Positions 9,779-18,101 of a DNA stretch of 64,000 bases are shown one piece after another. The DNA comes from a virus. Under the pieces are notes generated by a model. That model searched no databases. It had not been told where the DNA came from and saw only the letters and a list, made by a program, of their open reading frames with translations. The position numbers were made by a program, and so were the translations under genes. Each line of letters begins with the position of its first letter. Position 1 is the stretch's first letter. The stretch covers positions 30,857 to 94,856 of the IMG/VR virus record IMGVR_UViG_3300027851_001140; one strand, given 5' to 3'.

Positions 9779-10056
9779 CTAAGCACCATAATCTTCATGT
9801 TAGGTTTGGTAGGAAGTACCGGAGCAGGTACTAAAGGTCGGATGAAAAGCCATGCGTTGTTCTGCATCACAAAATCAACAGCGCTGACTCGACTTTTTAT
9901 GATAGTAGAGAACCAAGAATGTATCTCTTCTACCTTCTGGTCGAAGAATTCAATATCGTAGCCATCATCTGGACGAGAGGGGTCGGAATGAGTATCGACC
10001 AAAAGAAGCACATGGTGTGTCTTAAGTGACTCCCATACTGGATTGTAGTCAGACAT
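9775..10056 (-). CDS. Hypothetical small protein
   Basis: A 93-residue protein whose start overlaps the end of sbcD by eight bases and whose stop overlaps the next start. It has a hydrophobic strand 'HHVLLLVDTHSD' followed by acidic residues and a C-terminal Pro-rich tail. This could be a small alpha/beta fold, but no family is recognised. Confidence 0.65.
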   Translation of the reverse strand: MSDYNPVWESLKTHHVLLLVDTHSDPSRPDDGYDIEFFDQKVEEIHSWFSTIIKSRVSAVDFVMQNNAWLFIRPLVPAPVLPTKPNMKIMVLR

Positions 10057-11089
10057 CAGACACCATAGACAACAAGGAATCTACTTCGGACTCTGCGAGA
10101 ACCATGTCGATATCTTCGCCTCCTTTTGTCTTTATTCCACTCAAAAGCTTTTCCTTCAAAGAAGAATTCACGTCAAGAGACAACGAAGCGTCCTTATCTT
10201 CATGGACAAAGTGAACCTTTACAACATTGCTGGGCAGCTCACTTGGAAGGTCGTCCTTGGAGGAAAGGACCCACTTAACGTACGAATTAGGAGGCACCTC
10301 ATCGTTTTTCTTGGCCACCACAAGTTGGTTAGAAGGTACAGGAATAAAACGAGGAGATGTGGGCTCCTCTGTATCCACCAGAAGGACCCCACGGGGCCAT
10401 CCATCACTAAACCTAGTCTGCACAGGGCTTCCGGAGTAGAAAGCGTTTGACGCTACTTCTTGAGGCTTGTGAATGTCACCCAGAGCCCAGTAAGTGACCG
10501 GAAGAGAGGAGTCGGGAGCTTCTTCCCCATCCTCCAGGCAGTACACTCCTCCTGTCTTCAACTGAATGTCAGTTTGAGACCCTCGTATTGTTTCGTGGCA
10601 TACCATAATAAAGTTACTGTGGGGAACAAGCAAGGATGACTGCCTGAAGTCACTAACTGCCTTGAGAGACTCTGTTCTGAACCCATTCTTTTTATGGCAC
10701 AACAAACAAAATACAGTGTCTCTTATACAGACGAACTGAGTTCTTTCTGTAATGGTGGAATTGGATAGTCTCCCGAAAGAAGACAGCATAGAAAGGTAGT
10801 GGAGAGCAGTGTACCCTGTTGCATCTATTCTATCATGATTTCCTGGTATCATGAGGATGTGGAAGCCAGCTGCATCGTAGGCTAAGATCTTCCTCTCCAA
10901 AAGTTCGCGGTCTTCTTGTGTGGCTGTGTTGGGATTATCAAAAATATCCCCAGCAACGACTACAACATCTACATTATGGTCATAAGCTATGTCGAATATA
11001 GAGTCTATCATCTCCTCTTGCCTCCTAAAAGAGCCAGGAAGAGAACTATTAACTCCAATGTGCCAATCAGCTGTATGAAGGAATTTCAT
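10049..11089 (-). CDS. sbcD: SbcD/Mre11-like DNA exonuclease subunit
   Basis: A 346-residue calcineurin-like phosphoesterase. The motifs run in the family order: Asp8 and His10 ('TADWHIG'), Asp48 ('VAGDIFD'), Asn84-His85-Asp86 ('PGNHD'), His165 ('VCHE') and 'ALGDIHKPQ' with His207. The last motif is usually GHxH; here the first His is Asp. SbcD/Mre11 (gp47 in T4) pairs with an SbcC/Rad50 (gp46) ATPase to process DNA ends in recombination and host DNA breakdown. No SbcC-like gene is adjacent or elsewhere in the window. The start overlaps the upstream stop (ATGA). Confidence 0.92.
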   Translation of the reverse strand: MKFLHTADWHIGVNSSLPGSFRRQEEMIDSIFDIAYDHNVDVVVVAGDIFDNPNTATQEDRELLERKILAYDAAGFHILMIPGNHDRIDATGYTALHYLSMLSSFGRLSNSTITERTQFVCIRDTVFCLLCHKKNGFRTESLKAVSDFRQSSLLVPHSNFIMVCHETIRGSQTDIQLKTGGVYCLEDGEEAPDSSLPVTYWALGDIHKPQEVASNAFYSGSPVQTRFSDGWPRGVLLVDTEEPTSPRFIPVPSNQLVVAKKNDEVPPNSYVKWVLSSKDDLPSELPSNVVKVHFVHEDKDASLSLDVNSSLKEKLLSGIKTKGGEDIDMVLAESEVDSLLSMVSDV

Positions 11090-11715
11090 ATGTTAGGAAG
11101 TACCCCTTCATTCCTAAGGTAGTTCAGGATTAAGGAAGAGGCCTCCTCCCTAGAAAAGAACTTTCCGTTAGGAGGAGCGTGGCGAACGTAAGTCTCTCCG
11201 TTTCTGTGCCACAATCTGATCTCGTCTATGATGATTTGTTCAGTGGACAGCCTCATCTTAAACCTGACAAAGGTGAGGAAATGTCGTTTGCACATGAGCA
11301 CCAAGCCATACCAACTTGCAACGCCAGAGTCTACCTTAACCTTGTGGAGGTTAAGTACAACAAAGAGACTTCTAGAGCGAAGCGGTAATATTATCTTTTC
11401 GTAAAGGGTCTCGTCTATAACTGTTATTCCTATCGTGTTGGCTAAAAACTGAGCCAGGGGAAGTATAAACTTGACCTCAGCCGCCTTCACTTGAGGAGGT
11501 ACATCAGGGTAAGCAGAGTCTGATCTATAGGAATATTCGATATGGTCGTCTGGACCAACAGAATTAGGGTCCGTGTTACCCACTTCTATGGGTTTATGTG
11601 TGATCGGGTCATAGACCGTAGTATCCAAACGAGCCATAGGGTCCTTGGCAAGTTTTCCCTCCTCAAGAAGATCTAAAACTGAGTTAGAACTCTGTGATGG
11701 TCTTTCATGCGTCAT
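11086..11715 (-). CDS. Hypothetical protein
   Basis: A 209-residue protein directly upstream of sbcD and overlapping it by four bases. The N-terminal 75 residues are polar and probably flexible. The remainder alternates strands and helices, with a basic 'CKRHFLTFVRFKMRL' strand and a C-terminal helical 'REEASSLILNYLRNEG'. No known motif is seen. Coupling to sbcD suggests shared expression, not a known function. Confidence 0.7.
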   Translation of the reverse strand: MTHERPSQSSNSVLDLLEEGKLAKDPMARLDTTVYDPITHKPIEVGNTDPNSVGPDDHIEYSYRSDSAYPDVPPQVKAAEVKFILPLAQFLANTIGITVIDETLYEKIILPLRSRSLFVVLNLHKVKVDSGVASWYGLVLMCKRHFLTFVRFKMRLSTEQIIIDEIRLWHRNGETYVRHAPPNGKFFSREEASSLILNYLRNEGVLPNI

Positions 11716-11721
11716 AAGTAA

Positions 11722-12231
11722 TCACAGGTCCTTTGACCCAAGGAAAGAACGAATATGTGACCTACACACTTTTGTGGCAGATCTAATGGAGGTGCAGGAG
11801 GAAGTAGTCTCTACACCAGAGGAAGAAACCAAAGAAAGTGAGGACAAGGAAGCTTCTTTTCCTTTGTAGGAAGCGTGCAGACTTAGTACCCTGTTACCAC
11901 AATGAAATACAACAATAGGGGCCCAAGTAGACCTTACTATTCCCCGTCTTTTTGTAGACGAAAGGTTTAGAAAATCAAATACACAGTAAGTATTGGAAGC
12001 CAAGGAAGAGTCGGACTCTAGAGATAAAGAAAAAAGAGAAGAGACATCGACGTTCAACTGCAGGGCCAACTCGTTAGCGAGCGGCCTAAGTTGAAGCATA
12101 AACTTGCTTGACACTACCCTAAATCGTGTCTCTTGGAAATCGATAACACGATCCTCAAGAGACACGATGGGATTATCGGCCAATGTAAAGCGGCTTCCCG
12201 TATGTCGTACGATGGTACGAGTAGTTTCCAT
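11722..12231 (-). CDS. Hypothetical protein
   Basis: A 169-residue Ser-rich protein lying between recA and the sbcD group with only a few bases between genes. The middle is beta-rich and the C-terminus is basic. I recognise no motif. The frame is intact and fits the operon spacing, so I take it as real. Confidence 0.65.
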   Translation of the reverse strand: METTRTIVRHTGSRFTLADNPIVSLEDRVIDFQETRFRVVSSKFMLQLRPLANELALQLNVDVSSLFSLSLESDSSLASNTYCVFDFLNLSSTKRRGIVRSTWAPIVVFHCGNRVLSLHASYKGKEASLSSLSLVSSSGVETTSSCTSIRSATKVCRSHIRSFLGSKDL

Positions 12232-12252
12232 CGTAAAACCTTTACAGGTTGG

Positions 12253-13527
12253 TCAGGCCAAAGTAACCTCTGTCGCAATATCCTCGTCAGAAGACTTTTT
12301 TCTCTTCTTCTTCTCTGGCGGAGCACTAACTACAGGGGCAGACCCCAAAACTGCTTCAAGCTCGTTCTCTTCGTCGTACGCAGCTTCCTCGTCAAATTCA
12401 TAAATGTTGTCCCAGTCATTGGCCTTAAAGTATAGAGAATAAGCCAGATCAGATTCTAACTGAGATCGGCACGCACGTCTAAACTCGTTAGAGCACAGAA
12501 CCGTGTATAGGTCATCAGTGTAGAATGCCTGATTATTCCAGCTGTAGTCTTCCTCTACCTGAAGACAGATCATCTTCTTGTTTCCAGATTTTTGTATTTG
12601 CCCAGTCAACTCTAGGTACCCAAGACCATCACGACCCCGCTCAAATCCCCTACCGAAAGCCACTGCCAACATCTCCTTACACTCAAGGAAAGGAGGAAAT
12701 TGCTTGTTTTTCTTTGTAGAAATGTTGATAAAACGCATGGATCGATTTCGCTCCACAAACGCCTTTTGTACTGCAGAGGCTCTAAAATTAAGGTCAGGAT
12801 AAAAACGCCATGCTTGTCCTCCTGGCTCATACTCCGGTGACCCAAACATCTGACCAGGATTCAGTCGTATCTGATTTGTAGCAAATAAAGATACGTTCTT
12901 CCTTCCTAGCTTGGATTTTATAAGAGGCAAATACATAGAGTGGACCGAAGCAGCGGCAGCCATTCTTACGTTTTCATCGTCCTCCTCGATAGACTCTGGA
13001 AGCATAGATGCAACGGAATCTATTACCACCAATCCCTGAGGCTTGGGTCGTCCACCGTCTTCTGCTGGAGAGTAGTCGGGAAAAGAACGAAGAAGACGAG
13101 CAATCGTACGGTATGTCTGCTCTGCAGTAGAGGGCTGATAATAATGAAAGTAGGGGTTCTTACTTCCATCAGACAGCCTCATTCTAACCCCCAAAGCGTG
13201 GAAGTATTTAGCGTCAGATGCAACCTCATGGTCAAAAAAGAAAACAGGCACCTGTGTTCGAGTGGCATTGGCAATAAGATGCCCAGCCATAGTGGACTTA
13301 CCGCTGCCCTCCGGGCCAAACACCTTAGAAACTTTTCCAGGAGGAAGTCCCCCTCCTGTAAGAAGGTCTAGAATAAGAGAGCCGAAACTAATAGCTCCCT
13401 GGACGTAAGACCCTCTATCGAGGAGAACAGGAGGATTGTCTAGGTCCTTTCCTATGCTCTCTGCTCTTTCTGCCAGATCTGAAATAGAAGTAAAGTAATT
13501 CTTTTCTACGGGTTTTTTCTTTGCCAT
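12253..13527 (-). CDS. RecA/UvsX-like recombinase
   Basis: A 424-residue strand-exchange ATPase. Walker A is 'GPEGSGKS' at residues 71-78. A catalytic-type Glu follows in 'FFFDHEVASD'. Walker B is 'LVVID' at 166-170, followed by 'SVASMLP'. The loop 'ATNQIRLNPGQMFGSP' with 'EPGGQAWRFYPD' matches the RecA L2 region and what follows. The C-terminus is long, acidic, then Lys-rich. RecA/UvsX proteins coat ssDNA and drive recombination and recombination-dependent replication, presumably with the ssDNA-binding protein at 15667. I chose the ATG at 13527, which has an AGGAA site at good spacing. An upstream ATG at 13557 in the same frame lacks one. Confidence 0.93.
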   Translation of the reverse strand: MAKKKPVEKNYFTSISDLAERAESIGKDLDNPPVLLDRGSYVQGAISFGSLILDLLTGGGLPPGKVSKVFGPEGSGKSTMAGHLIANATRTQVPVFFFDHEVASDAKYFHALGVRMRLSDGSKNPYFHYYQPSTAEQTYRTIARLLRSFPDYSPAEDGGRPKPQGLVVIDSVASMLPESIEEDDENVRMAAAASVHSMYLPLIKSKLGRKNVSLFATNQIRLNPGQMFGSPEYEPGGQAWRFYPDLNFRASAVQKAFVERNRSMRFINISTKKNKQFPPFLECKEMLAVAFGRGFERGRDGLGYLELTGQIQKSGNKKMICLQVEEDYSWNNQAFYTDDLYTVLCSNEFRRACRSQLESDLAYSLYFKANDWDNIYEFDEEAAYDEENELEAVLGSAPVVSAPPEKKKRKKSSDEDIATEVTLA

Positions 13528-13578
13528 GATATTCCTGTTAGTGTGTATAGTTATCAACGGGCCGACGAAATGAGGAGC

Positions 13579-15318
13579 CTACTGGCTGGCCAAACTGGTA
13601 GGCTGTTCCTGAACAATGCGTCCTTTTTCGTCGAAGCGAACATAACAAGTCCACCCCGAATTATCCTCTGCGTAGGGCTTTCCTTTTGACGAGAGGATAA
13701 CCTTCATTTTAGACCCCGAAGGAGACAAAAAAGAAGGGCGAAGATTTTTCACACGAGAAGAGGAGAGTAGAGTGTCAGACCACTCCCAGTACTCCGATAC
13801 AAATTCGTTAATAGGTCTTCCCTCAGCCACCCGACCAACGTCTTCTTCTACTTGAGCGGCCATGTCGGGGTCCAATAAGTCTGGAAGGGCTCTGCGAACA
13901 GCAGTCAGCACAACTTCTCCTTTGGGAGTGAGAGTGGCAACGCCTCCGCCTCCAAATTCCACGTAAGAATTATTGCTCATCCAGTTTAGAGCCTTGGTAT
14001 AAGTGTGAGGAAACCCAAAAAAATGATTTGTCATCCATTCGATGATGGAGTTGTAATGCATTCTGACGGGAGACCTAGAAGTAACTTCCACTACGGAAAC
14101 ATCTGCCAGCACTGAGTCCGACTCTATTGGAGAATGACTAGGCTCAAATATTCTGCCACTAAGCTGGTGCCACCCCGGTGTATGAACCGAAGTACCCTGT
14201 ATCGACCCCATAAGGTCGGAAGAGTTGTAGAAGGAAGCAGAGTGACACTCTATCAAAGAATTAGTACCTTGAGACCCTGCAGTCCTAAACCATATGGCAG
14301 AGTACACATCCCTTTCCTTAGACCTTAAGTCTGTTTTGGAAGGCTCAAAGTAAAAGTCGGTAGGATATATACCAAAGGAATTTCCAACAAAAGAGGGCGA
14401 AGCGGAAAGATGGGCACCCATCATCCTTTCGGAGATGAAGTCCCTGACTCTATTGGCTGCTGCCAATGGCATTTCATTTCCGCTTACCATTGGATAAGAC
14501 GTAAGCCCTCTAGAATATAGAGAAGTACAGATTTCTATACAGGATCTTGCGTCTATGCCGTAACGAGAAAAGCAAAACGAAAGAAGAGAAGAAAGAGAAA
14601 ATAACCCAGGTACAACACTGGCCTTCTTATTGGAGGAGTATACGACAGAAGATGATTTTAACTTTTGTGCAAAATCTTCTGCTTCGTTTTCTGAGGCAAA
14701 GACCCACGATGAATAAGATCCATCACTGAGTAACGCTCTAACCTCATAGGCTTTGTCGGGACGAAATTTTCTTATACTACGTTCTCTTCGTGCGACAGCC
14801 GATAACACTGGAATAAAATAGCTGAGTTCGACATCTCTACCCAGGATAGAGGATATACGAGGAGACAGCACAAATCTAGCTATCCTATCTACAACTTCTC
14901 TAGCCAGGAAGGAGTTAGAGAGGTTGGTATCTATGCAGTCGCCAGAACTTTCTAGAGAAGCGGATAAATTTGTCAAATCAAGTGACGAAGGTCGTATTCT
15001 TCTGAAGGTTTTTCCAGAATTAGAGGCAGTGTGCTGTAGATGTTGGGATAGCAGTTCTCCTTCTGGAGAAAAGTCAAAAAAAGAAACAACCTCTGAGGAG
15101 GTTTCTACAGCCTTCTTTAGGAGAGAGAAGGTATATGGATTAGTAATCTTCCAAGACGGAGAGAAGTCTTTCCTTCCAAACCCTATGCTAGACTTGGGAA
15201 GGTCCATGTAGTGGCCATTTGTGCTTACCACATGTACGTCATTATTTAATGACATCTTCCTAAGACTGTTTAGGAGGGCGGACCTCTTTCCTTCTGTCTC
15301 TACCACAAGAAGTATCAT
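13579..15318 (-). CDS. Type IA DNA topoisomerase, divergent active site
   Basis: A 579-residue protein with the domain order of TopA/TopB. The N-terminal TOPRIM has 'LLVVETEGK' (Glu7) and 'STNGHYMDLP', then 'FDFSPEGELLSQHL' where TopA has DxDxEGE; here the residues are Asp82, Ser84 and Glu86. Next come 'FLAREVVDRIARFVLSP' and 'RRERSIRKF'. The catalytic tyrosine region reads 'GLTSYPMVSG', giving Tyr275 with Met277 where TopA has Arg. The C-terminal 'IIEWMTNHFFGFPHTYTKALNWM...YV' and 'PDMAAQVEEDV' are also typical. The enzyme would relax or decatenate DNA through a 5'-phosphotyrosine, but two key residues differ, so activity is uncertain. The ATG sits in a TGATG overlap with AGGAA upstream. Confidence 0.85.
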   Translation of the reverse strand: MILLVVETEGKRSALLNSLRKMSLNNDVHVVSTNGHYMDLPKSSIGFGRKDFSPSWKITNPYTFSLLKKAVETSSEVVSFFDFSPEGELLSQHLQHTASNSGKTFRRIRPSSLDLTNLSASLESSGDCIDTNLSNSFLAREVVDRIARFVLSPRISSILGRDVELSYFIPVLSAVARRERSIRKFRPDKAYEVRALLSDGSYSSWVFASENEAEDFAQKLKSSSVVYSSNKKASVVPGLFSLSSLLSFCFSRYGIDARSCIEICTSLYSRGLTSYPMVSGNEMPLAAANRVRDFISERMMGAHLSASPSFVGNSFGIYPTDFYFEPSKTDLRSKERDVYSAIWFRTAGSQGTNSLIECHSASFYNSSDLMGSIQGTSVHTPGWHQLSGRIFEPSHSPIESDSVLADVSVVEVTSRSPVRMHYNSIIEWMTNHFFGFPHTYTKALNWMSNNSYVEFGGGGVATLTPKGEVVLTAVRRALPDLLDPDMAAQVEEDVGRVAEGRPINEFVSEYWEWSDTLLSSSRVKNLRPSFLSPSGSKMKVILSSKGKPYAEDNSGWTCYVRFDEKGRIVQEQPTSLASQ

Positions 15319-15620
15319 CACATATTCCTAATGCACTCATACAGAGAGGATTCGTCAAAAACTCCTGTAATACTGCAGGATAGCTTTCCTCTCACGAAGA
15401 ATCTTAGTTGAGGAACTCTCACACAAGAAAACTCTTCTAGTGAAGGGTCTGACTTAACATGAACGTAAAATACGGAACACCCGCTGGAATATAGTCTGTT
15501 CTCGTTTGAACTAACGATAGACATGGCACGAGAGGACAGAACAGAATCCTTTGTGTACAAAAGGACACATACGAGTTTACCTGACCTTATGGCGTGTAAC
15601 GCGTCTTCTTCTTGATTCAT
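15318..15620 (-). CDS. Thioredoxin-fold protein without CxxC
   Basis: A 100-residue protein. The pattern 'KLVCVLLYTKDS', 'VFYVHVKSDP', 'VRVPQLRFFVRGK' and 'GVFDESSLYECI' follows a thioredoxin fold, including the cis-proline position ('VPQL'). The usual redox CxxC is absent; the matching place reads 'TKDSVLSS'. It may therefore be a binding protein and not a reductase. I chose ATG 15620. A GTG at 15641 in the same frame would lie inside the terminator hairpin. The stop overlaps the topoisomerase start (TGATG), so the two are coupled. Confidence 0.6.
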   Translation of the reverse strand: MNQEEDALHAIRSGKLVCVLLYTKDSVLSSRAMSIVSSNENRLYSSGCSVFYVHVKSDPSLEEFSCVRVPQLRFFVRGKLSCSITGVFDESSLYECIRNM

Positions 15621-15658
15621 AAAATATAGGGGCTCTTGCACAAGAGCCCCTATATTTT
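15621..15658 (-). terminator. Rho-independent terminator after the ssDNA-binding protein gene
   Basis: A perfect 18-bp inverted repeat (15621-15638 and 15641-15658) with a two-base gap. The GC-rich core is GGGGCTCTTG and the flanks are AT-rich, so the minus-strand RNA ends in a U-rich stretch. It lies between the stop of the ssDNA-binding protein gene and the start of the thioredoxin-fold gene. It should reduce read-through from the first to the second. Confidence 0.85.
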
Positions 15659-15666
15659 ACAATATG

Positions 15667-16719
15667 TCAAACGTCAAATTCGTCGTCGAATTCTTCGTCA
15701 TCATCTTCGTCTACAGGAGGCTTCTTTGGCTTAGCCTTCTTAGGCGGAGGTGAGTCCTCGTCGTCATCTTCGTCGTCATCCTCAACAGGAGGCTTCTTTG
15801 GCTTAGCCTTCTTTGGTGGTACAGACTCAAATTCGTCGTCATCGTCGTCTACAGGAGGCTTCTTTGGCTTAGCCTTCTTAGGCGGAGGTGAGTCTTCTTC
15901 CTCGTCGTCGTCATCCTCTACAGGAGGCTTCTTTGGCTTAGCCTTCTTAGGCTCCTCGAATTCGTCGTCGTCATCGTCGTAAGACTTCTTGGACTTTCGG
16001 GAAGAAGAGGGAGCCTCGAAATCATCGTCGTCGTCATCTTCAGACTTCTTCGATTTCTTCGACTTTGAAGGAACTTTTTCGTCCGAATCAAAATACCCGT
16101 GACGTGTGAGATCTGCACGTATCTTATGCACGTCAGGTTCGGCCCAAAGCTCGTCAAAAGCAATCAACTCAAGAGAGGTTTCTTCCTCGGATAGAGGGGA
16201 TCTGTCACCCTTTTGAACCTGCCACTCAATGCCCCCTCTTTTTTTGGTGCGCTGCTTCTGCATAAAGACATCACAACCAAATCTAGGATGAGCAATGGAC
16301 CTCGCTTCCCCCTTTACTGAGTTAAGCTTCTTTAGGTCTAAAAGCTGCCTAAGAACGGTGGGAGGAATATCTAAGGCCCGTATAGGATCGCTGTCTCCCT
16401 TCCCCTGAGAGAGACGATCTATGACGTTAATCAGATATTTGATGGAGGGACGAAGTCCAGCCTCGCAAGCAGGACATCCTCCTTGCTTTGAGGGAGCCTC
16501 TTTGTCTGGATCCCAATTTGCACAATCAACAGGATAGCGTTTTACTTGCCCTTCTTTGTTAGTAAACTCAATCCAGTGTTGAGCATAACTATAGACGCCT
16601 CCTACAATCCTAAACTGATACCATTCATCGAGTTTAGGGAGGTCAGCTAGGGGGATATCTTCTTTCCAGTTTTTGTCACGGGTACGGGGATTAGTTTCGT
16701 CGAAATCTTTAAGTGCCAC
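15667..16719 (-). CDS. Single-stranded DNA-binding protein, gp32-like
   Basis: A 350-residue protein with a GTG start and AAGG upstream. Residues 1-200 resemble the T4 gp32 group: an OB-type core with a probable zinc site of His48, Cys66, Cys82 and Cys85 ('GGCPAC'), the same His-Cys3 composition as gp32. Residues 225-350 are an extreme tail of alternating Lys/Pro blocks ('KKAKPKKPPV', four copies) and Asp/Glu runs. Acidic C-terminal tails of such proteins bind replication partners; here the tail is unusually long and repeated. It would coat ssDNA during replication and recombination. A strong terminator follows directly, so it may be made in larger amounts than downstream genes. Confidence 0.8.
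   Translation of the reverse strand: MALKDFDETNPRTRDKNWKEDIPLADLPKLDEWYQFRIVGGVYSYAQHWIEFTNKEGQVKRYPVDCANWDPDKEAPSKQGGCPACEAGLRPSIKYLINVIDRLSQGKGDSDPIRALDIPPTVLRQLLDLKKLNSVKGEARSIAHPRFGCDVFMQKQRTKKRGGIEWQVQKGDRSPLSEEETSLELIAFDELWAEPDVHKIRADLTRHGYFDSDEKVPSKSKKSKKSEDDDDDDFEAPSSSRKSKKSYDDDDDEFEEPKKAKPKKPPVEDDDDEEEDSPPPKKAKPKKPPVDDDDDEFESVPPKKAKPKKPPVEDDDEDDDEDSPPPKKAKPKKPPVDEDDDEEFDDEFDV
15713..15955. repeat. Four tandem repeats in the ssDNA-binding protein tail
   Basis: Four imperfect copies beginning ACAGGAGGCTTCTTTGGCTT on the plus strand start at 15713, 15785, 15851 and 15920 (periods 72, 66 and 69 bases). They encode the 'KKAKPKKPPV' blocks and the acidic runs between them. The period stays a multiple of three, so copy number can change without breaking the frame. 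Confidence 0.9.
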
Positions 16720-16754
16720 GGAGTATACCTTTTACGTAAGGGGGTGAAACGATT

Positions 16755-18101
16755 TTACGGATTGACAGAGATCTGTCTAAGTCTTTCTTCTTCAACCTTG
16801 TCCGGAGGAATAGGTTGAACCACATATTCAGTTAAACCATAAGCTAAGCAAACTAAGTTTCTAAGGTCGAACGATAGGTTATCAAGAAGACATTTTACAG
16901 AATCTGAAGCGGTGTAGTCGGCGGGATCTTCTGATTCGTCTTCTAACGGAGACACGCTCATAACGGTTGAGTTACCCTCCCAACGAAGTGGGTAGTCAAG
17001 AGACTTTACCTGAGAGGTTCGGACGGTCGAATAGACTGACTCCACGTGAGATTTTGAATACCCAGATAGATCCGAAAGCTGAGAATCTGTCAGAGGTCCC
17101 AGTCGCGATTCCTGCCTATGTCGTATAGCCTCTAGTTTAGCATAATGCTGCCAAGTGTTTGAGGATACTCGTATAAGATTTGAGTCTTCCTTTAGGTAGT
17201 AAAGCATGGACTGCCGTATCCACCATTTTGCGTGTCCAACAAAACGCGCGTTAGATACATTATCATAGGAGGATATGGCGCGTAGAAGACCAAAACTTCC
17301 GTTCTGGAAGTTGTCTAAGGCGGAGTCTTCGCTCACTGCCTGTCCTTTGGCTTGCTTGAGTATCACTCGACTATAGGCGTTGAATATTCTCTCATAAATG
17401 GAAGATAAAGCCTCTAGTCTAAGGGCTATGTAGCGAATCACTCCAAAGGCCGACCTTGCATTAAGTCCACACTCGTTCTCTATTCTGTAGCACACAAGCT
17501 CTGGTTCAGAAGGGTCTTCCCCAAGAAGACGAAGGTGCGTACTCAAGTAAGCGTTATATTCGTATTCGTGTGTCTTGCGATGCCATTCTTTGATAAACTG
17601 CTCAAATACCATCCTAGTTAGAGGAAGAGAGAAAACTATATCTATCTGAGATTTCTTGTCTCCACGAACCAAAGATGCCTGAAGATCCATGCAAGAACAC
17701 AAGAAATCAGCCTCTCTTTTGTCAGAATCTGCTGGAACGTCTTTTAGTACCCCTGAGACGAATTCAACAGGACGCCTGTATATTGCTTTATTTCGGTCCA
17801 GGTTTGCAGCCACCTCTGCTGCCAGGTTAATGATGCAAGACTGTATGTAACTATTTTCTTGGACCAGAAGGCGAACAGAATCGTTAACTAGAAGAGAAGC
17901 TCTACTGAACAGGGGAAACAACTCTTCTTGGGTCAGGGTGGCAGAAGAATTTATGGTCTCTATAAGAGAACGAGCAGTAATCAGGTCAGTCGACGCAGGC
18001 GATCGTTTATAGACACCCTGGGAGATTGTTGTCTCAAGCGATCCATCTCCGTCGAATTCATCGAGAGGAGAGACTCGCACAGTGTAAGAAGATGTGGACA
18101 T
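16755..18101 (-). CDS. RNA polymerase sigma factor, sigma-70 family
   Basis: A 448-residue protein. Region 2 is clear at residues 261-305: 'LDNFQNGSFGLLRAISSYD' then 'ARFVGHAKWWIRQSML', matching the 'GL..A...FD...F..YA.WWIRQ' core of primary-type sigma factors. It is followed by 'LIRVSSNTWQHYAKLEAI' and a region-3/4-like C-terminus. The protein would redirect host RNA polymerase to phage promoters, presumably middle or late genes. Its start overlaps the end of the next gene upstream by 121 bases. No other ATG occurs until past residue 130, so the overlap appears real unless an alternative start codon is used. Confidence 0.88.
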   Translation of the reverse strand: MSTSSYTVRVSPLDEFDGDGSLETTISQGVYKRSPASTDLITARSLIETINSSATLTQEELFPLFSRASLLVNDSVRLLVQENSYIQSCIINLAAEVAANLDRNKAIYRRPVEFVSGVLKDVPADSDKREADFLCSCMDLQASLVRGDKKSQIDIVFSLPLTRMVFEQFIKEWHRKTHEYEYNAYLSTHLRLLGEDPSEPELVCYRIENECGLNARSAFGVIRYIALRLEALSSIYERIFNAYSRVILKQAKGQAVSEDSALDNFQNGSFGLLRAISSYDNVSNARFVGHAKWWIRQSMLYYLKEDSNLIRVSSNTWQHYAKLEAIRHRQESRLGPLTDSQLSDLSGYSKSHVESVYSTVRTSQVKSLDYPLRWEGNSTVMSVSPLEDESEDPADYTASDSVKCLLDNLSFDLRNLVCLAYGLTEYVVQPIPPDKVEEERLRQISVNP

